Shown: positions 8,806 through 17,882 of the stretch, piece after piece | How positions within the stretch are numbered: the first letter of the stretch is position 1 | How the letters are laid out: each line of letters starts with the position of its first letter | Source: Mycolicibacterium hippocampi | GTDB taxonomy: Bacteria; Actinomycetota; Actinomycetes; Mycobacteriales; Mycobacteriaceae | Assembly: GCF_010723735.1 (NCBI RefSeq) | Contig: NZ_BLLB01000002.1 | Span: 5,828,001 to 5,892,000, forward strand | Direction of reading: 5' to 3' | DNA length: 64,000 nucleotides | Translations under genes and position numbers: made by a program | Notes under the pieces: generated by a model | The model's input: the letters and a program-made list of their open reading frames with translations, nothing else | What the model was told of the DNA's origin: nothing | Databases searched by the model: none

Positions 8806-9950
8806 CCCTTGACCTCCCGCGGCAAGCCGAGCACCCGCTCGGCGATGATGTTGCGCTGGATCTCGTTGGAGCCACCGTAGATCGTGTCGGCGCGGGAGAA
8901 CAGGTACAGCCGCTGCCACTCGTCGAACTCACCGTCCTGCAGCGTCAGACCCGCCATGCCCTGCACCTCCATCGCGATCTCGCCGAGTTCGCGATGCCAG
9001 TTGGCCCACAACAACTTCGAAACCGAGTCTTGCCCCGGCTGCTCGGCGTCCATCGTCGCCAGCGCGTACGACCGCATCGCCTTCAAGCCGGCCCAGGAGC
9101 GGCTCAGCCGTTCCCGGATCAACGGATCGTCGGCTGCGCCGGTGCGTTTGGCCAACCCGACCAGGTTGGAATGCTCACGCGCATAACGGATCTGCTGCCC
9201 CAGCGTGGAAACACCCCGCTCGAACGTCAGCGTCCCCATCGCCACCCGCCAGCCGTCACCGGGCTCGCCGACAACGAAACCGGCGTCGGTGTGGGCGTCG
9301 TCGAAGAACACCTCGTTGAACTCCGAGTCACCGGTCAGCTGGATGATCGGCCGGATGTCGACGCCGGGTTGGTCCAGCGGCACCAGCAGGTAGGACAACC
9401 CCGCATGCCGCTTGGAGCCCTTCTCGGTGCGGGCGATGACAAAACACCACTGCGCCCAGTGCGCCAGCGAGGTCCAGACCTTCTGCCCGTTGATGACCCA
9501 TCGATCGCCGTCGAGTGTCGCCGTCGTCGCGACGTTGGCGAGGTCGCTGCCGGCGCCCGGTTCGGAGTAGCCCTGTGACCACAACTCGGTGACGTCGAGG
9601 ATCGTGGGCAAGAAACGCTTCTGCTGCTCGGGGGTGCCGTAGGCGATGAGCGTCGGCCCCACCAACTCCTCGCCGAGGTGGTTCACCTTGTCGGGAGCGT
9701 CGGCCTTGGCGTATTCCTCGTAAAACGCCACACGGTGTGCGACGGACAGGCCGCGACCGCCGTGCTCGGTGGGCCACCCCAGGCACGTCAGCCCTGCGGC
9801 CGCCAGATGCTGGTTCCACGCCCGGCGTTCCTCGAACGCCTCGTGCTCGCGGCCAGGTCCTCCCAGACCCTTCAACGCGGCGTACTCACCGACGAGGTTG
9901 TCAGCCAACCAGTCGCGTACCTCAGCCCTGAACTCCTGGACCTCTATCAC
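8802..9950 (-). CDS. fadE30: FadE30, acyl-CoA dehydrogenase acting on 5-OH-HIP-CoA
   Basis: This 382-residue acyl-CoA dehydrogenase shows QGYSEPGAGSDLA (about residues 131-143), WVINGQKVWTSLAH and the C-terminal IYGGSNEIQRNIIAERVLGLP. FadE30 carries out the first desaturation of the propionyl side chain left on rings C/D after HIP is activated by FadD3. The start codon is GTG 9950. The gene is divergent from fadD3 and shares a KstR2 box with it. It corresponds to Rv3560c. Confidence 0.92.
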   Translation of the reverse strand: MIEVQEFRAEVRDWLADNLVGEYAALKGLGGPGREHEAFEERRAWNQHLAAAGLTCLGWPTEHGGRGLSVAHRVAFYEEYAKADAPDKVNHLGEELVGPTLIAYGTPEQQKRFLPTILDVTELWSQGYSEPGAGSDLANVATTATLDGDRWVINGQKVWTSLAHWAQWCFVIARTEKGSKRHAGLSYLLVPLDQPGVDIRPIIQLTGDSEFNEVFFDDAHTDAGFVVGEPGDGWRVAMGTLTFERGVSTLGQQIRYAREHSNLVGLAKRTGAADDPLIRERLSRSWAGLKAMRSYALATMDAEQPGQDSVSKLLWANWHRELGEIAMEVQGMAGLTLQDGEFDEWQRLYLFSRADTIYGGSNEIQRNIIAERVLGLPREVKG

Positions 9951-9966
9951 CCCTGTAGGCTAACCT

Positions 9967-9980
9967 ACCAAGCACTTGCT
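9967..9980 (+). promoter_or_regulatory. KstR2 operator in the fadE30/fadD3 divergent promoter
   Basis: ACCAAGCACTTGCT matches AnCAAGnnCTTGnT at every fixed position. It lies 17 bases from the fadE30 start and 30 bases from the fadD3 start, so one operator should repress both the leftward fadE30-ipdF-kstR2-fadA6 operon and the rightward fadD3-fadE31-fadE32-fadE33 operon. Confidence 0.88.
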
Positions 9981-10010
9981 TTGTTAGAGAGGGACAGGGA
10001 CGCCCCCGGA

Positions 10011-11527
10011 ATGTCACAGCTGAGAACCACTCCGGCCGTTCTCGACCGGATCGCGCGCGAACTCCCCGACCACCCCGCCGTGGTGACGGCGGACCGGATG
10101 CTGACCTACGCCGAACTGCGTTCCGAGGTCCGCCACGCCGCCGCGGCGATGATCGGCCTCGGGGTCGGGCCCGGCGACCGCGTCGCGATCTGGTCACCGA
10201 ACACCTGGCACTGGGTGGTCGCATGCCTGGCCACGCACTACGCCGGTGCTGTGCTGGTCCCGCTGAACACCCGGTACACCGCCAGCGAAGCCACCGACAT
10301 CCTGGCCCGCACCGCCGCGCCGCTGCTGTTCGCCTCCGGCGAGTTCCTCGGTGCCGACAAGGCTGCCGCCGTCGATCGTCCCGCGCTGCCCGCACTGCGC
10401 CACATCGTGCGTGTCCCGATCGACAAGGCCGACGGCACCTGGGACGAGTTCGTCGCGTCGGGCACCGACCTTGCAGCGGTCGACGCCCGCGCCGCGGCCG
10501 TCGCCCCCGACGACGTCTCCGACATCCTGTTCACGTCCGGAACCACCGGCCGCAGCAAGGGCGTGCGGTGCGCGCACCGCCAGTCCCTCGACGCATCCGC
10601 AGCGTGGGCGGCGTGCGGCCAGGTCACCAGCGACGACCGCTACCTGTGCATCAACCCGTTCTTCCACAACTTCGGCTACAAGGCGGGCATCCTGGCCTGC
10701 CTGCAGGCCGGCGCCACACTGTTTCCGCAGCTGACGTTCGACCCGGTGCAGGCCATGGGCGCGGTGGCCGAGCACCGGATCACCGTGCTGCCCGGCCCGC
10801 CGACGATCTATCAGGCGCTCCTCGACCACCCCGAACGCAGTCGGTACGACATGGGCTCCCTGCGATTCGCGGTCACCGGTGCAGCCACGATCCCGGTCGT
10901 GCTGATCGAGCGGATGCAGACAGAACTCGACATCGACATCGTGCTCACCGCCTACGGGCTGACCGAAGCCAGCGGCTTCGGCACCATGTGCCGCGCCGAC
11001 GACGACGCCGTCACCGTGGCCACCACGTCCGGTCGGCCGATCGCCGACTTCGAGTTGCGCATCGGTGAGCAGGGCGAGGTGTTGCTGCGCGGGCCCAACG
11101 TGATGCTGGGCTACCTCGACGATCCCGAGGCCACCGCTGCCGCGATCGACGACGAGGGATGGCTGCACACCGGGGACGTCGGCGAGCTGGACGCGGCGGG
11201 CAACCTGAAGATCACCGACCGTCTCAAGGACATGTACATCTGTGGCGGGTTCAACGTCTACCCGCCGAGATCGAGCAGGTGCTCGCCCGCCTCGACGGCG
11301 TCGCCGAGGCCGCCGTCATCGGGGTGCCCGATGAGCGATTGGGCGAGGTGGGCAAGGCGTTCGTCGTCGCGTTGCCGGGCGCCGAGCTGGACGCCGACAC
11401 CGTGATCGCCTTCACCCGGGAACATCTCGCGAATTTCAAGACCCCGCGGACGGTCGAGTTCCTCGACGCGCTGCCGCGCAACCCGGGCGGCAAAGTCGTC
11501 AAGCCGCAACTTCGTGAAAGGGCCTGA
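10011..11527 (+). pseudogene. fadD3: FadD3, HIP-CoA ligase, interrupted by a one-base frameshift
   Basis: This is an AMP-forming acyl-CoA ligase. The first frame from ATG 10011 contains the P-loop FTSGTTGRSKG (about residues 173-183), YGLTEASG and the hinge ITDRLKDMY. After TACCCG (11259-11264) the frame drifts. The next frame resumes at GAG 11267 with EIEQVLARLDGVAEAAVIGVP and runs to PRNPGGKVVK, which carries the catalytic lysine, ending at 11527. One inserted G between 11264 and 11265 would restore a 505-residue protein, close to Rv3561 (503). As read, translation gives 418 correct residues and an aberrant tail ending at 11405. FadD3 activates HIP, the two-ring intermediate, and its product is the KstR2 ligand. 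It may be a sequencing error or a true mutation. Confidence 0.85.
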
Positions 11528-11528
11528 G

Positions 11529-12653
11529 TTGGACCTCAACTTCGACGACGCCACCCTCCAGTTCCAGTCGGAGGTGCGCGAGTTCCTCGCCGCGAACAAG
11601 GATTCGTTCCCGACGAAGTCCTACGACACCGCCGAGGGTTTCGAGCAGCACCGCCGCTGGGACAAGGTGCTCTTCGACGCCGGCCTGTCGGTGATCACCT
11701 GGCCCGAAGAGTACGGCGGACGGGACGCGACGCTGCTGCAGTGGATCGTGTACGAGGAGGAGTACTTCCGTGCCGGCGCGCCGGGGCGTGCCAGCGCCAA
11801 CGGCACGTCGATGCTCGCGCCCACCCTGTTCAGCCACGGTACGCCCGAGCAGCTGAAACGGATCCTGCCGAAAATGGCAAGTGGTGAAGAGATCTGGGCT
11901 CAGGCCTGGTCGGAGCCGGAGTCCGGCAGCGACCTGGCGTCACTGCGCTCGACTGCCACTCGGACCGACGGGGGCTGGCTCCTCAACGGCCAGAAGATCT
12001 GGAGCTCGCGGGCGGTGTTCGGGGAACGCGCCTTCGGCCTCTTCCGGTCCGATCCCGAGGCGCAGCGCCACAAGGGACTGACATACTTCATGTTCGACCT
12101 GAAGGCCGAGGGCGTCACCGTTCGGCCTATCGCCCAACTCGGTGGTGACACCGGATTCGGCGAGATCTTCCTCGACGACGTGTTCGTTCCCGACGAGGAC
12201 GTGATCGGTGGTGTGCACGACGGCTGGAAGTCGGCCATGAGCACATCCAGCAACGAACGCGGCATGTCGTTGCGCAGCCCGGCACGCTTTCTCGCGCCGG
12301 CGGAACGCCTTGTGGCGCAGTGGCGGGACAATCCCGACCCGGCGTTCACCGACCGTGTCGCCGATGCCTGGATCAAGGCCCAGGCCTACCGACTGCACAC
12401 CTTCGGAACCGTCACCCGGCTGACAGCGGGCGGAGAACTGGGTGCGGAATCGTCGGTGACCAAGGTGTTCTGGTCCGACCTGGACGTCGCACTGCACCAG
12501 ACCGCGCTGGATCTGCGCGGGGCCGACGGCGAAGTCGCCGATTCTGTGACCGACGGCCTGCTGTTCGCGCTGGGAGGCCCGATCTATGCGGGTACCAACG
12601 AGATCCAGCGCAACATCATCGCCGAGCGCCTGCTGGGCCTGCCCCGAAAGTAG
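11529..12653 (+). CDS. fadE31: FadE31, acyl-CoA dehydrogenase subunit
   Basis: This 374-residue acyl-CoA dehydrogenase has AQAWSEPESGSDLASL, GWLLNGQKIWSS and IYAGTNEIQRNIIAERLLGLP at the C-terminus. In M. tuberculosis FadE31 forms alpha2beta2 complexes with FadE32 or FadE33, short partners encoded just downstream. The TTG start at 11529 gives the family N-terminus (Met-Asp-Leu-Asn-Phe) and has AAAGGG six bases upstream; GTG 11514 is an alternative. The gene starts immediately after the fadD3 stop. It corresponds to Rv3562. Confidence 0.88.
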   Translation: MDLNFDDATLQFQSEVREFLAANKDSFPTKSYDTAEGFEQHRRWDKVLFDAGLSVITWPEEYGGRDATLLQWIVYEEEYFRAGAPGRASANGTSMLAPTLFSHGTPEQLKRILPKMASGEEIWAQAWSEPESGSDLASLRSTATRTDGGWLLNGQKIWSSRAVFGERAFGLFRSDPEAQRHKGLTYFMFDLKAEGVTVRPIAQLGGDTGFGEIFLDDVFVPDEDVIGGVHDGWKSAMSTSSNERGMSLRSPARFLAPAERLVAQWRDNPDPAFTDRVADAWIKAQAYRLHTFGTVTRLTAGGELGAESSVTKVFWSDLDVALHQTALDLRGADGEVADSVTDGLLFALGGPIYAGTNEIQRNIIAERLLGLPRK

Positions 12654-12658
12654 CGATC

Positions 12659-13630
12659 GTGAACTTTGAGATAGACGACCAGCAGCGCGACTTCGCGGCC
12701 AGCATCGACGCCGCGCTGGGTGCCGCCGATCTTCCCGCAGCCGTGCGCGCCTGGGGTGAGGGCGACACCGCGCCCGGACGCAAGGTGTGGGCGCAACTGG
12801 CCGACCTCGGCGTGACTGCGTTGATAGTGCCCGAGAAATACGACGGCATCGAGGCCCACCCGGTCGATCTGGTGGTGGCACTGGAGCGGGTCGGGCGCTG
12901 GGGCGTCCCCGGCCCGGTGGCCGAGTCCATCGCGGTGGCGCCGATCCTGCTCGCCGGCCGGGATGAGTGGGCCGAGCGCAGCGCCGCTCTCGCCTCCGGT
13001 GAACTGATCGCGACGGTGGCGCTGCCGCCCACGGTGCCCCGTGCAGTCGACGCTGATGCCGCCGGCCTGATCCTGCTCGCCGAGGACGGGCAGGTACGTG
13101 ACGCAGCGATCGGCGTCCGGCACGAATCGATCGATATGAGCCGAAAGCTCTTCGACGTCAACGCCTCCGGTGATGCACAGTCCGCCGATGTGGCCCGCGC
13201 CTTCGAGTTCGGCGCCCTGGCGACCGCGGCACAACTGGTGGGTGCAGCACAGGCGATGCTGGACGCCGCGGTCGAATACGCCAAGCAGCGCAGCCAGTTC
13301 GGCACCGTCATCGGCACCTACCAGGCCATCAAGCACAAGCTCGCCGACGTGCTCATTGCGGTCGAGATGGCGCGGCCACTGGTCTATGGGGCGGCGATCG
13401 CGCTCGCCGAAGGCTCAGCAGACACCGCACGCGACGTCAGCGCCGCCAAGGCCGCCGCGGCGGACGCGGCACTGCTGGCCGCGCGGTCGGCGTTGCAGAC
13501 CCACGGCGCCATCGGCTTCACCCAGGAACACGATCTCTCGCTGCTGTTGGTGCGGGTCCAGGCATTGCGGCCGGCTTGGGGCGATCCGACGTGGCACCGA
13601 CGCCGAGTATTGGAGGCCCTGACAGCATGA
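12659..13630 (+). CDS. fadE32: FadE32, acyl-CoA dehydrogenase subunit
   Basis: This 323-residue member of the acyl-CoA dehydrogenase superfamily is of the shorter type that works as a partner subunit. AQAMLDAAVEYAKQRSQFGTVIG (residues about 202-224) and HGAIGFTQEHDL are the FAD-contacting C-terminal segments. It lacks the long middle-domain motif of FadE31 and probably needs that subunit for a complete active site. GTG 12659 starts five bases after the fadE31 stop; the frame is open further upstream, but that lies inside fadE31. It corresponds to Rv3563, implicated in ring C degradation. Confidence 0.88.
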   Translation: MNFEIDDQQRDFAASIDAALGAADLPAAVRAWGEGDTAPGRKVWAQLADLGVTALIVPEKYDGIEAHPVDLVVALERVGRWGVPGPVAESIAVAPILLAGRDEWAERSAALASGELIATVALPPTVPRAVDADAAGLILLAEDGQVRDAAIGVRHESIDMSRKLFDVNASGDAQSADVARAFEFGALATAAQLVGAAQAMLDAAVEYAKQRSQFGTVIGTYQAIKHKLADVLIAVEMARPLVYGAAIALAEGSADTARDVSAAKAAAADAALLAARSALQTHGAIGFTQEHDLSLLLVRVQALRPAWGDPTWHRRRVLEALTA

Positions 13631-13661
13631 CGGTTCAGCGAGTAGCGAAGGCGGATCGCGC

Positions 13662-14603
13662 ATGACAGAAGAACGGGAACTGCTGCGCGACACCGTCGCC
13701 GCGCTCGTCGAGAAACACGCGTCACCGGAGTCGGTGCGCGCGGCGATGGATTCGCCGCGGGGATACGACGAGTCGCTCTGGCAGATGCTGTGTGAGCAGG
13801 TCGGGGTAGCGGCCCTGGTGGTGCCCGAGGAATCGGGCGGCGCGGGAGGCGAACTCGCCGACGCCGCGGTAGCGCTCGAGGAGCTGGGCAGGGCGCTGGT
13901 GCCGACGCCGCTGTGGGGCACCACGCTGGCCGAACTGGCGCTGTTGTCGGCCGACGAGCCCGACGCCGACGCACTCGAGAAGCTGGCGGAGGGATCGTCG
14001 ATCGGGGCGGTCGTCTTCGACCCGGGATACGTCGTCAACGGTGACGTCGCCGACGTCGTGGTCGCTGCCGATGGTGAGAACCTCACCCGCTGGACCGCGT
14101 TCACCGCCGAGCCCGCGGTCTCGATGGATCCGACCCGCCGGCTTGCCAGGGTGCGCGCCACCGAAACCTCCGTGATCGGGCCGGACCCCGGGCTGATGGA
14201 CGTCGCGGCGATCCTGCTGGCGGCCGAACAGATCGGGGCGGCATCGCGGTGTCTCGACCTGACCGTGCAGTACACCAAGGACCGCGTCCAGTTCGGCCGG
14301 CCGATCGGCAGCTTCCAGGCGCTCAAGCACCGGATGGCCGACCTCTATGTCGCCGTGCAGTCCGCGCGGGCGGTGGTCGGCGAGGCCGTGGCGGATCCGA
14401 ACCCGACGTCGGCCGCGCTCGCCCGCGTTGCCGCCAGCGAGGCGTTCTCGACGGTGGCCGGTGAGGCGATCCAGCTCCATGGTGGCATCGCGATCACCTG
14501 GGAAAGCGACATCCAGTTGTACTTCAAACGCGCCCACGGCAGCGCACAGCTTCTGGGGCCTGCTCGTGAGCACCTGCGTCGCCTCGAAGCGCAGGTGTTC
14601 TAG
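13662..14603 (+). CDS. fadE33: FadE33, acyl-CoA dehydrogenase subunit
   Basis: This 313-residue partner-type acyl-CoA dehydrogenase has YTKDRVQFGRPIGSFQALKHR (about residues 205-225) and HGGIAITWESDIQLYFKRA near the C-terminus. Like FadE32 it is expected to pair with FadE31. The 31-bp gap from fadE32 contains no terminator, so it stays in the KstR2 operon. Its TAG stop doubles as part of the -10 element proposed for aspB. It corresponds to Rv3564. Confidence 0.88.
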   Translation: MTEERELLRDTVAALVEKHASPESVRAAMDSPRGYDESLWQMLCEQVGVAALVVPEESGGAGGELADAAVALEELGRALVPTPLWGTTLAELALLSADEPDADALEKLAEGSSIGAVVFDPGYVVNGDVADVVVAADGENLTRWTAFTAEPAVSMDPTRRLARVRATETSVIGPDPGLMDVAAILLAAEQIGAASRCLDLTVQYTKDRVQFGRPIGSFQALKHRMADLYVAVQSARAVVGEAVADPNPTSAALARVAASEAFSTVAGEAIQLHGGIAITWESDIQLYFKRAHGSAQLLGPAREHLRRLEAQVF

Positions 14604-14612
14604 CCTGAAGGC
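14601..14612 (+). promoter_or_regulatory. Leaderless promoter of aspB
   Basis: TAGCCT at 14601-14606 (its TAG is the fadE33 stop) is followed by six bases and GTG 14613. This fits TANNNT-N6-GTG and suggests aspB can be transcribed independently of the KstR2 operon. Confidence 0.5.
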
Positions 14613-15767
14613 GTGACGCTTTCGCTGCGGGCAGGTATTCCACCGTTCTATGTGATGGATGTGTGGCTGGCCGCGGCTGAACGGCAGCGCACTCATGGCG
14701 ACCTGGTCAACCTGTCCGCGGGCCAGCCCAGCGCGGGGGCCCCGTCGCCGGTACGCGACGCGGCGGTGTCGGCGCTGCAGGACAACCAGCTCGGCTACAC
14801 GGTGGCGATGGGGAAGCCGAAACTGCGTGCAGCGATCGCGGATTCGTACTGGAGCCGGTACGGGCTGGAGATCGAGGCACGCGACGTCGTGGTGACCACG
14901 GGCTCGTCCGGCGGGTTCCTGTTGGCGTTTCTGGCCTGTTTCGACGTCGGCGACCGGGTGGCGATCGCCAGCCCCGGCTACCCGTGCTACCGCAACATAC
15001 TCTCTGCGCTCGGCTGCGAGGTCGTCGAGTTGCCGTGCGGCCCGGAGACCCGATTCCAACCGACAGCACAGATGTTGGCCGAGCTCGATCCCCCCGTCGC
15101 TGGGGTGGTCGTGGCGAGTCCGGCGAACCCGACCGGCACGGTGATCCCACCAGAGGAGCTCGCTGCGATCGCGTCGTGGTGTGAGACGACGGGGGTGCGC
15201 CTGATCAGCGACGAGGTCTACCACGGTCTGGTGTACGAGGGTTCGCCTGCGACCAGTTGCGCGTGGGAGACATCGCGGGAAGCCGTGGTGGTGAACAGCT
15301 TCTCGAAGTACTTCGCGATGACCGGGTGGCGGCTGGGTTGGCTGCTGGTGCCCGACGAGTTGAAGCGGGCCGTCGACTGCCTGACCGGCAACTTCACCAT
15401 CTGCCCGCCGACGCTCGCCCAGGAGGCTGCGGTCGCGGCGTTCACTGCGGAGTCCGTCGCCGAGGCCGATTCACTGCTGGAGGGATACGCGACGAACCGG
15501 ACGCTGCTGCTCGACGGTCTGCGCTCGATCGGTATCGACCGGCTCGCCCCGACCGACGGTGCGTTCTACGTCTACGCCGACGTCTCGCACCTGACCACCG
15601 ACTCGCTGGCGTTCTGCTCGAAGCTGTTGGCCGAGACGGGCGTTGCCATCGCACCGGGGGTCGACTTCGACACCGTCCGCGGCGGTGCATTCGTGCGGCT
15701 GTCGTTCGCCGGTTCGTCCGCGGACATCGAGGAGGCACTGCGGCGGATAGGTTCGTGGCTGCCTTAG
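14613..15767 (+). CDS. aspB: Class I/II PLP-dependent aminotransferase (AspB-like)
   Basis: This 384-residue fold-type I aminotransferase shows NLSAGQPSAGAP, TTGSSGGFLLAF, SPANPTGTVIP, ISDEVYHGL and the PLP lysine in VVNSFSKYFAMTGWRLGW (about residues 226-243). The substrate is not certain: the M. tuberculosis orthologue Rv3565 is annotated as aspartate aminotransferase, but the motif set is shared by several amino-acid transaminases. It follows the KstR2 operon without an obvious terminator and may also have its own leaderless promoter. No link to sterol degradation has been established. Confidence 0.82.
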   Translation: MTLSLRAGIPPFYVMDVWLAAAERQRTHGDLVNLSAGQPSAGAPSPVRDAAVSALQDNQLGYTVAMGKPKLRAAIADSYWSRYGLEIEARDVVVTTGSSGGFLLAFLACFDVGDRVAIASPGYPCYRNILSALGCEVVELPCGPETRFQPTAQMLAELDPPVAGVVVASPANPTGTVIPPEELAAIASWCETTGVRLISDEVYHGLVYEGSPATSCAWETSREAVVVNSFSKYFAMTGWRLGWLLVPDELKRAVDCLTGNFTICPPTLAQEAAVAAFTAESVAEADSLLEGYATNRTLLLDGLRSIGIDRLAPTDGAFYVYADVSHLTTDSLAFCSKLLAETGVAIAPGVDFDTVRGGAFVRLSFAGSSADIEEALRRIGSWLP

Positions 15768-15775
15768 TGGCCGGC

Positions 15776-17095
15776 TCATCCCAGTCCGGTGGACGAGCGT
15801 CGCCGCCGCGAGATAGCATCCACGCTCGCCGCGAGTAGCAGCACACCGCCGGTGACCAGGAAGTTGATGTACGACGACTGATTGAGCAGGCCGAGTCCGT
15901 TGGCGATGGTGGCCACCACGACTCCGCCGATCACCGCATCCACGGCCCGGCCCTTGCCGCCGAACAGACTGGTCCCGCCGATGACGGCCGCGCCGACCGC
16001 GTAGAGCAGGGTGTTGCCGGCACCGGAGGACGCAGACACCTTGCCTGCGTAGGACGCCGCGATGATCCCACTCAGCGCCGCCAGCGACGAGCACGCGATG
16101 AACACCGACACCCGGATGCGGTCGACGGCGATTCCCGCACGCCGGGCCGCTTCGGCGTTTCCGCCGACGGCGTAGATGTGGCGGCCGTAGGAGGTGCGGT
16201 TGAGGATCAGGGTCAGGGCGATCAGCAACACCAGAATCATCGGCAGCACATAGGGGATGCCACGGATCTCGACGTTCGGGTTGACGCTGCGATTGATGCT
16301 CAGCACATAGGTGACTCCCAGGGTCACCACCGAGATGCCGGCGACTCTGGCCATCACCACGCCGAACGGGGAGTGCGCCAGGCCGAGTGCTTTCTTGCTG
16401 CGGTAACGGTAGACCTCGAGCGCGCCGTACCCGATGACGACCGCCAGCGCGATGACCCAGCCCGCGGTCACCGAGAGGTTGTTGATGGTGATGCCCCGGA
16501 TGACCGGGTCATCGACACGGACCGAGCCGCCTTCGCCGATCAACTTGAGGGTGACACCCTGCAGGCCGAGAAAGAAGGCCAGTGTCACGACAAAGGACGG
16601 GATGCCGAGTTTGGCCCGCAGTACACCGATCAGCAAGCCGATCAGCGCACCTGCGGCGATGCCCACAACCATGGCGGACCACCACGGCCAACCTCCATTG
16701 ACGATGCTCAAGGCGGCCGCACACGCCGCCACGCCACCTGCCACGCCCGCCGACAGGTCGATGTCACCGAGCAGCAGCACGAAGACCAATCCCATCGCCA
16801 GCACGCAGATCGACCCGGCCTGCGTGACGAGGTTGGCGAGGTTCAGCGCCGACAGGAACCGGTCGTTGGCCAGACCGAACACCACGAACAACACGATGAG
16901 CCCGAGAACGGCTGGTAGCGAGCCCATGTCGCCACCGCGGACCCGACGCAGGTAAGACCTCACCGCCTCGCCGAAGCCCTCGTCGGTGCGGGAATCGCCG
17001 GCGAAGTCGGACTCGGCCAGTTCGCCCTTGGGTTGAGAACTGCCTCTCGGTTGAGAACTGACTGTCGTCATGCGGGCGTCCTTCACTTCCGTCAC
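15776..17095 (-). CDS. Xylose-type ABC transporter permease (XylH/RbsC family)
   Basis: This 439-residue membrane protein has a polar N-terminus of about 45 residues and roughly ten hydrophobic segments. GLVFVLLLGDIDLSAGVAGG and RTSYGRHIYAVGGNAEAARRAGI are hallmark stretches of branched-type sugar permeases. GTG 17095 overlaps the ATPase stop (GTGA); ATG 17071 is a downstream alternative. With the upstream ATPase and binding protein it should import D-xylose or a related pentose, judging from the adjoining xylA, xylB and ROK gene. It is the last gene of the operon and converges with aspB. Confidence 0.85.
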   Translation of the reverse strand: MTEVKDARMTTVSSQPRGSSQPKGELAESDFAGDSRTDEGFGEAVRSYLRRVRGGDMGSLPAVLGLIVLFVVFGLANDRFLSALNLANLVTQAGSICVLAMGLVFVLLLGDIDLSAGVAGGVAACAAALSIVNGGWPWWSAMVVGIAAGALIGLLIGVLRAKLGIPSFVVTLAFFLGLQGVTLKLIGEGGSVRVDDPVIRGITINNLSVTAGWVIALAVVIGYGALEVYRYRSKKALGLAHSPFGVVMARVAGISVVTLGVTYVLSINRSVNPNVEIRGIPYVLPMILVLLIALTLILNRTSYGRHIYAVGGNAEAARRAGIAVDRIRVSVFIACSSLAALSGIIAASYAGKVSASSGAGNTLLYAVGAAVIGGTSLFGGKGRAVDAVIGGVVVATIANGLGLLNQSSYINFLVTGGVLLLAASVDAISRRRRSSTGLG

Positions 17096-17877
17096 ATCGT
17101 TTCGGCGGCGTCGGCCGGTGCCAGCCCGAGCCTCCCGGACCGCCCGGCGGTGATGAGTTCGACCACCTCGCTGTGGGTGACATCCGCGGCCTTGACGTCG
17201 GCAGCGACTCGCCCCAGGTACAGCGCGCAGATCCGGTCGGCGACCTCGAAGACGTCGATCATGTTGTGGGAGATGAACACGACGCCCACCCCGTTGTCGG
17301 CCAGCCGACGCACCAGGTCGATGACCTGCCGGGTCTGGGCGACGCCGAGCGCTGCCGTCGGCTCGTCGAGCAGAACGACCTTGGAGTTCCACAGCACAGA
17401 TTTGGCGATTGCCACGGTCTGCCGCTGACCGCCGGACAGACTCGACACCGTCTGCCGCACCGACTGCACGGTGCGCACCGACAGCGACTTCAACGCGTCC
17501 CGCGCCATCGTCTCCATGCGGGCCTCGTCGAGCATGCCCCGGTGTTTGAGTTCGCGGCCCAGGAACATGTTCTCGACGATGTCGAGGTTGTCGCACAACG
17601 CGAGGTCCTGGTACACGACCTCGACGCCCAGCGCCGCGACGTCGTTGGGTCCGTGCACGGTCACCGGGGCACCCTCGAACAGGTAGGTGCCGGTATCGAT
17701 GGGGTGGATCCCGGCGATGGCTTTCACCAGCGTGGACTTGCCCGCACCGTTGTCGCCGACAAGAGCGGTGACCTCGCCGGGATAGACCTGAAAGTTGATG
17801 TCATGCAGCACGTGCACGACCCCGAAACTCTTGTTCACCCCCCGCAATTCGAGGATAGGTTCGGCGCTGGACGTCAT
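17092..17877 (-). CDS. Sugar ABC transporter ATP-binding protein
   Basis: This 261-residue single-domain ATPase has Walker A GDNGAGKST (about residues 40-48), signature SLSGGQRQTVAIAKS, Walker B VVLLDEPTAALG and H-loop ISHN. Enterobacterial XylG/RbsA proteins are double-length; this half-size form is common for actinobacterial sugar importers and would act as a homodimer. ATG 17877 was chosen five bases after the binding-protein stop; a longer frame would overlap it. The stop overlaps the permease start. Confidence 0.87.
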   Translation of the reverse strand: MTSSAEPILELRGVNKSFGVVHVLHDINFQVYPGEVTALVGDNGAGKSTLVKAIAGIHPIDTGTYLFEGAPVTVHGPNDVAALGVEVVYQDLALCDNLDIVENMFLGRELKHRGMLDEARMETMARDALKSLSVRTVQSVRQTVSSLSGGQRQTVAIAKSVLWNSKVVLLDEPTAALGVAQTRQVIDLVRRLADNGVGVVFISHNMIDVFEVADRICALYLGRVAADVKAADVTHSEVVELITAGRSGRLGLAPADAAETM

Positions 17878-17882
17878 GTCGC

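Noticed and set aside
11255..11275. Programmed ribosomal frameshifting in fadD3
   Set aside because: There is no slippery heptamer, stop codon or evident stimulatory structure at the shift, and orthologues are single-frame; a mutation or sequence error is simpler.
13722..15224. A 500-codon minus-strand frame opposite fadE33 and aspB
   Set aside because: Low-complexity Arg/Gly/Asp-rich translation, mirror of well-identified genes, no start context.
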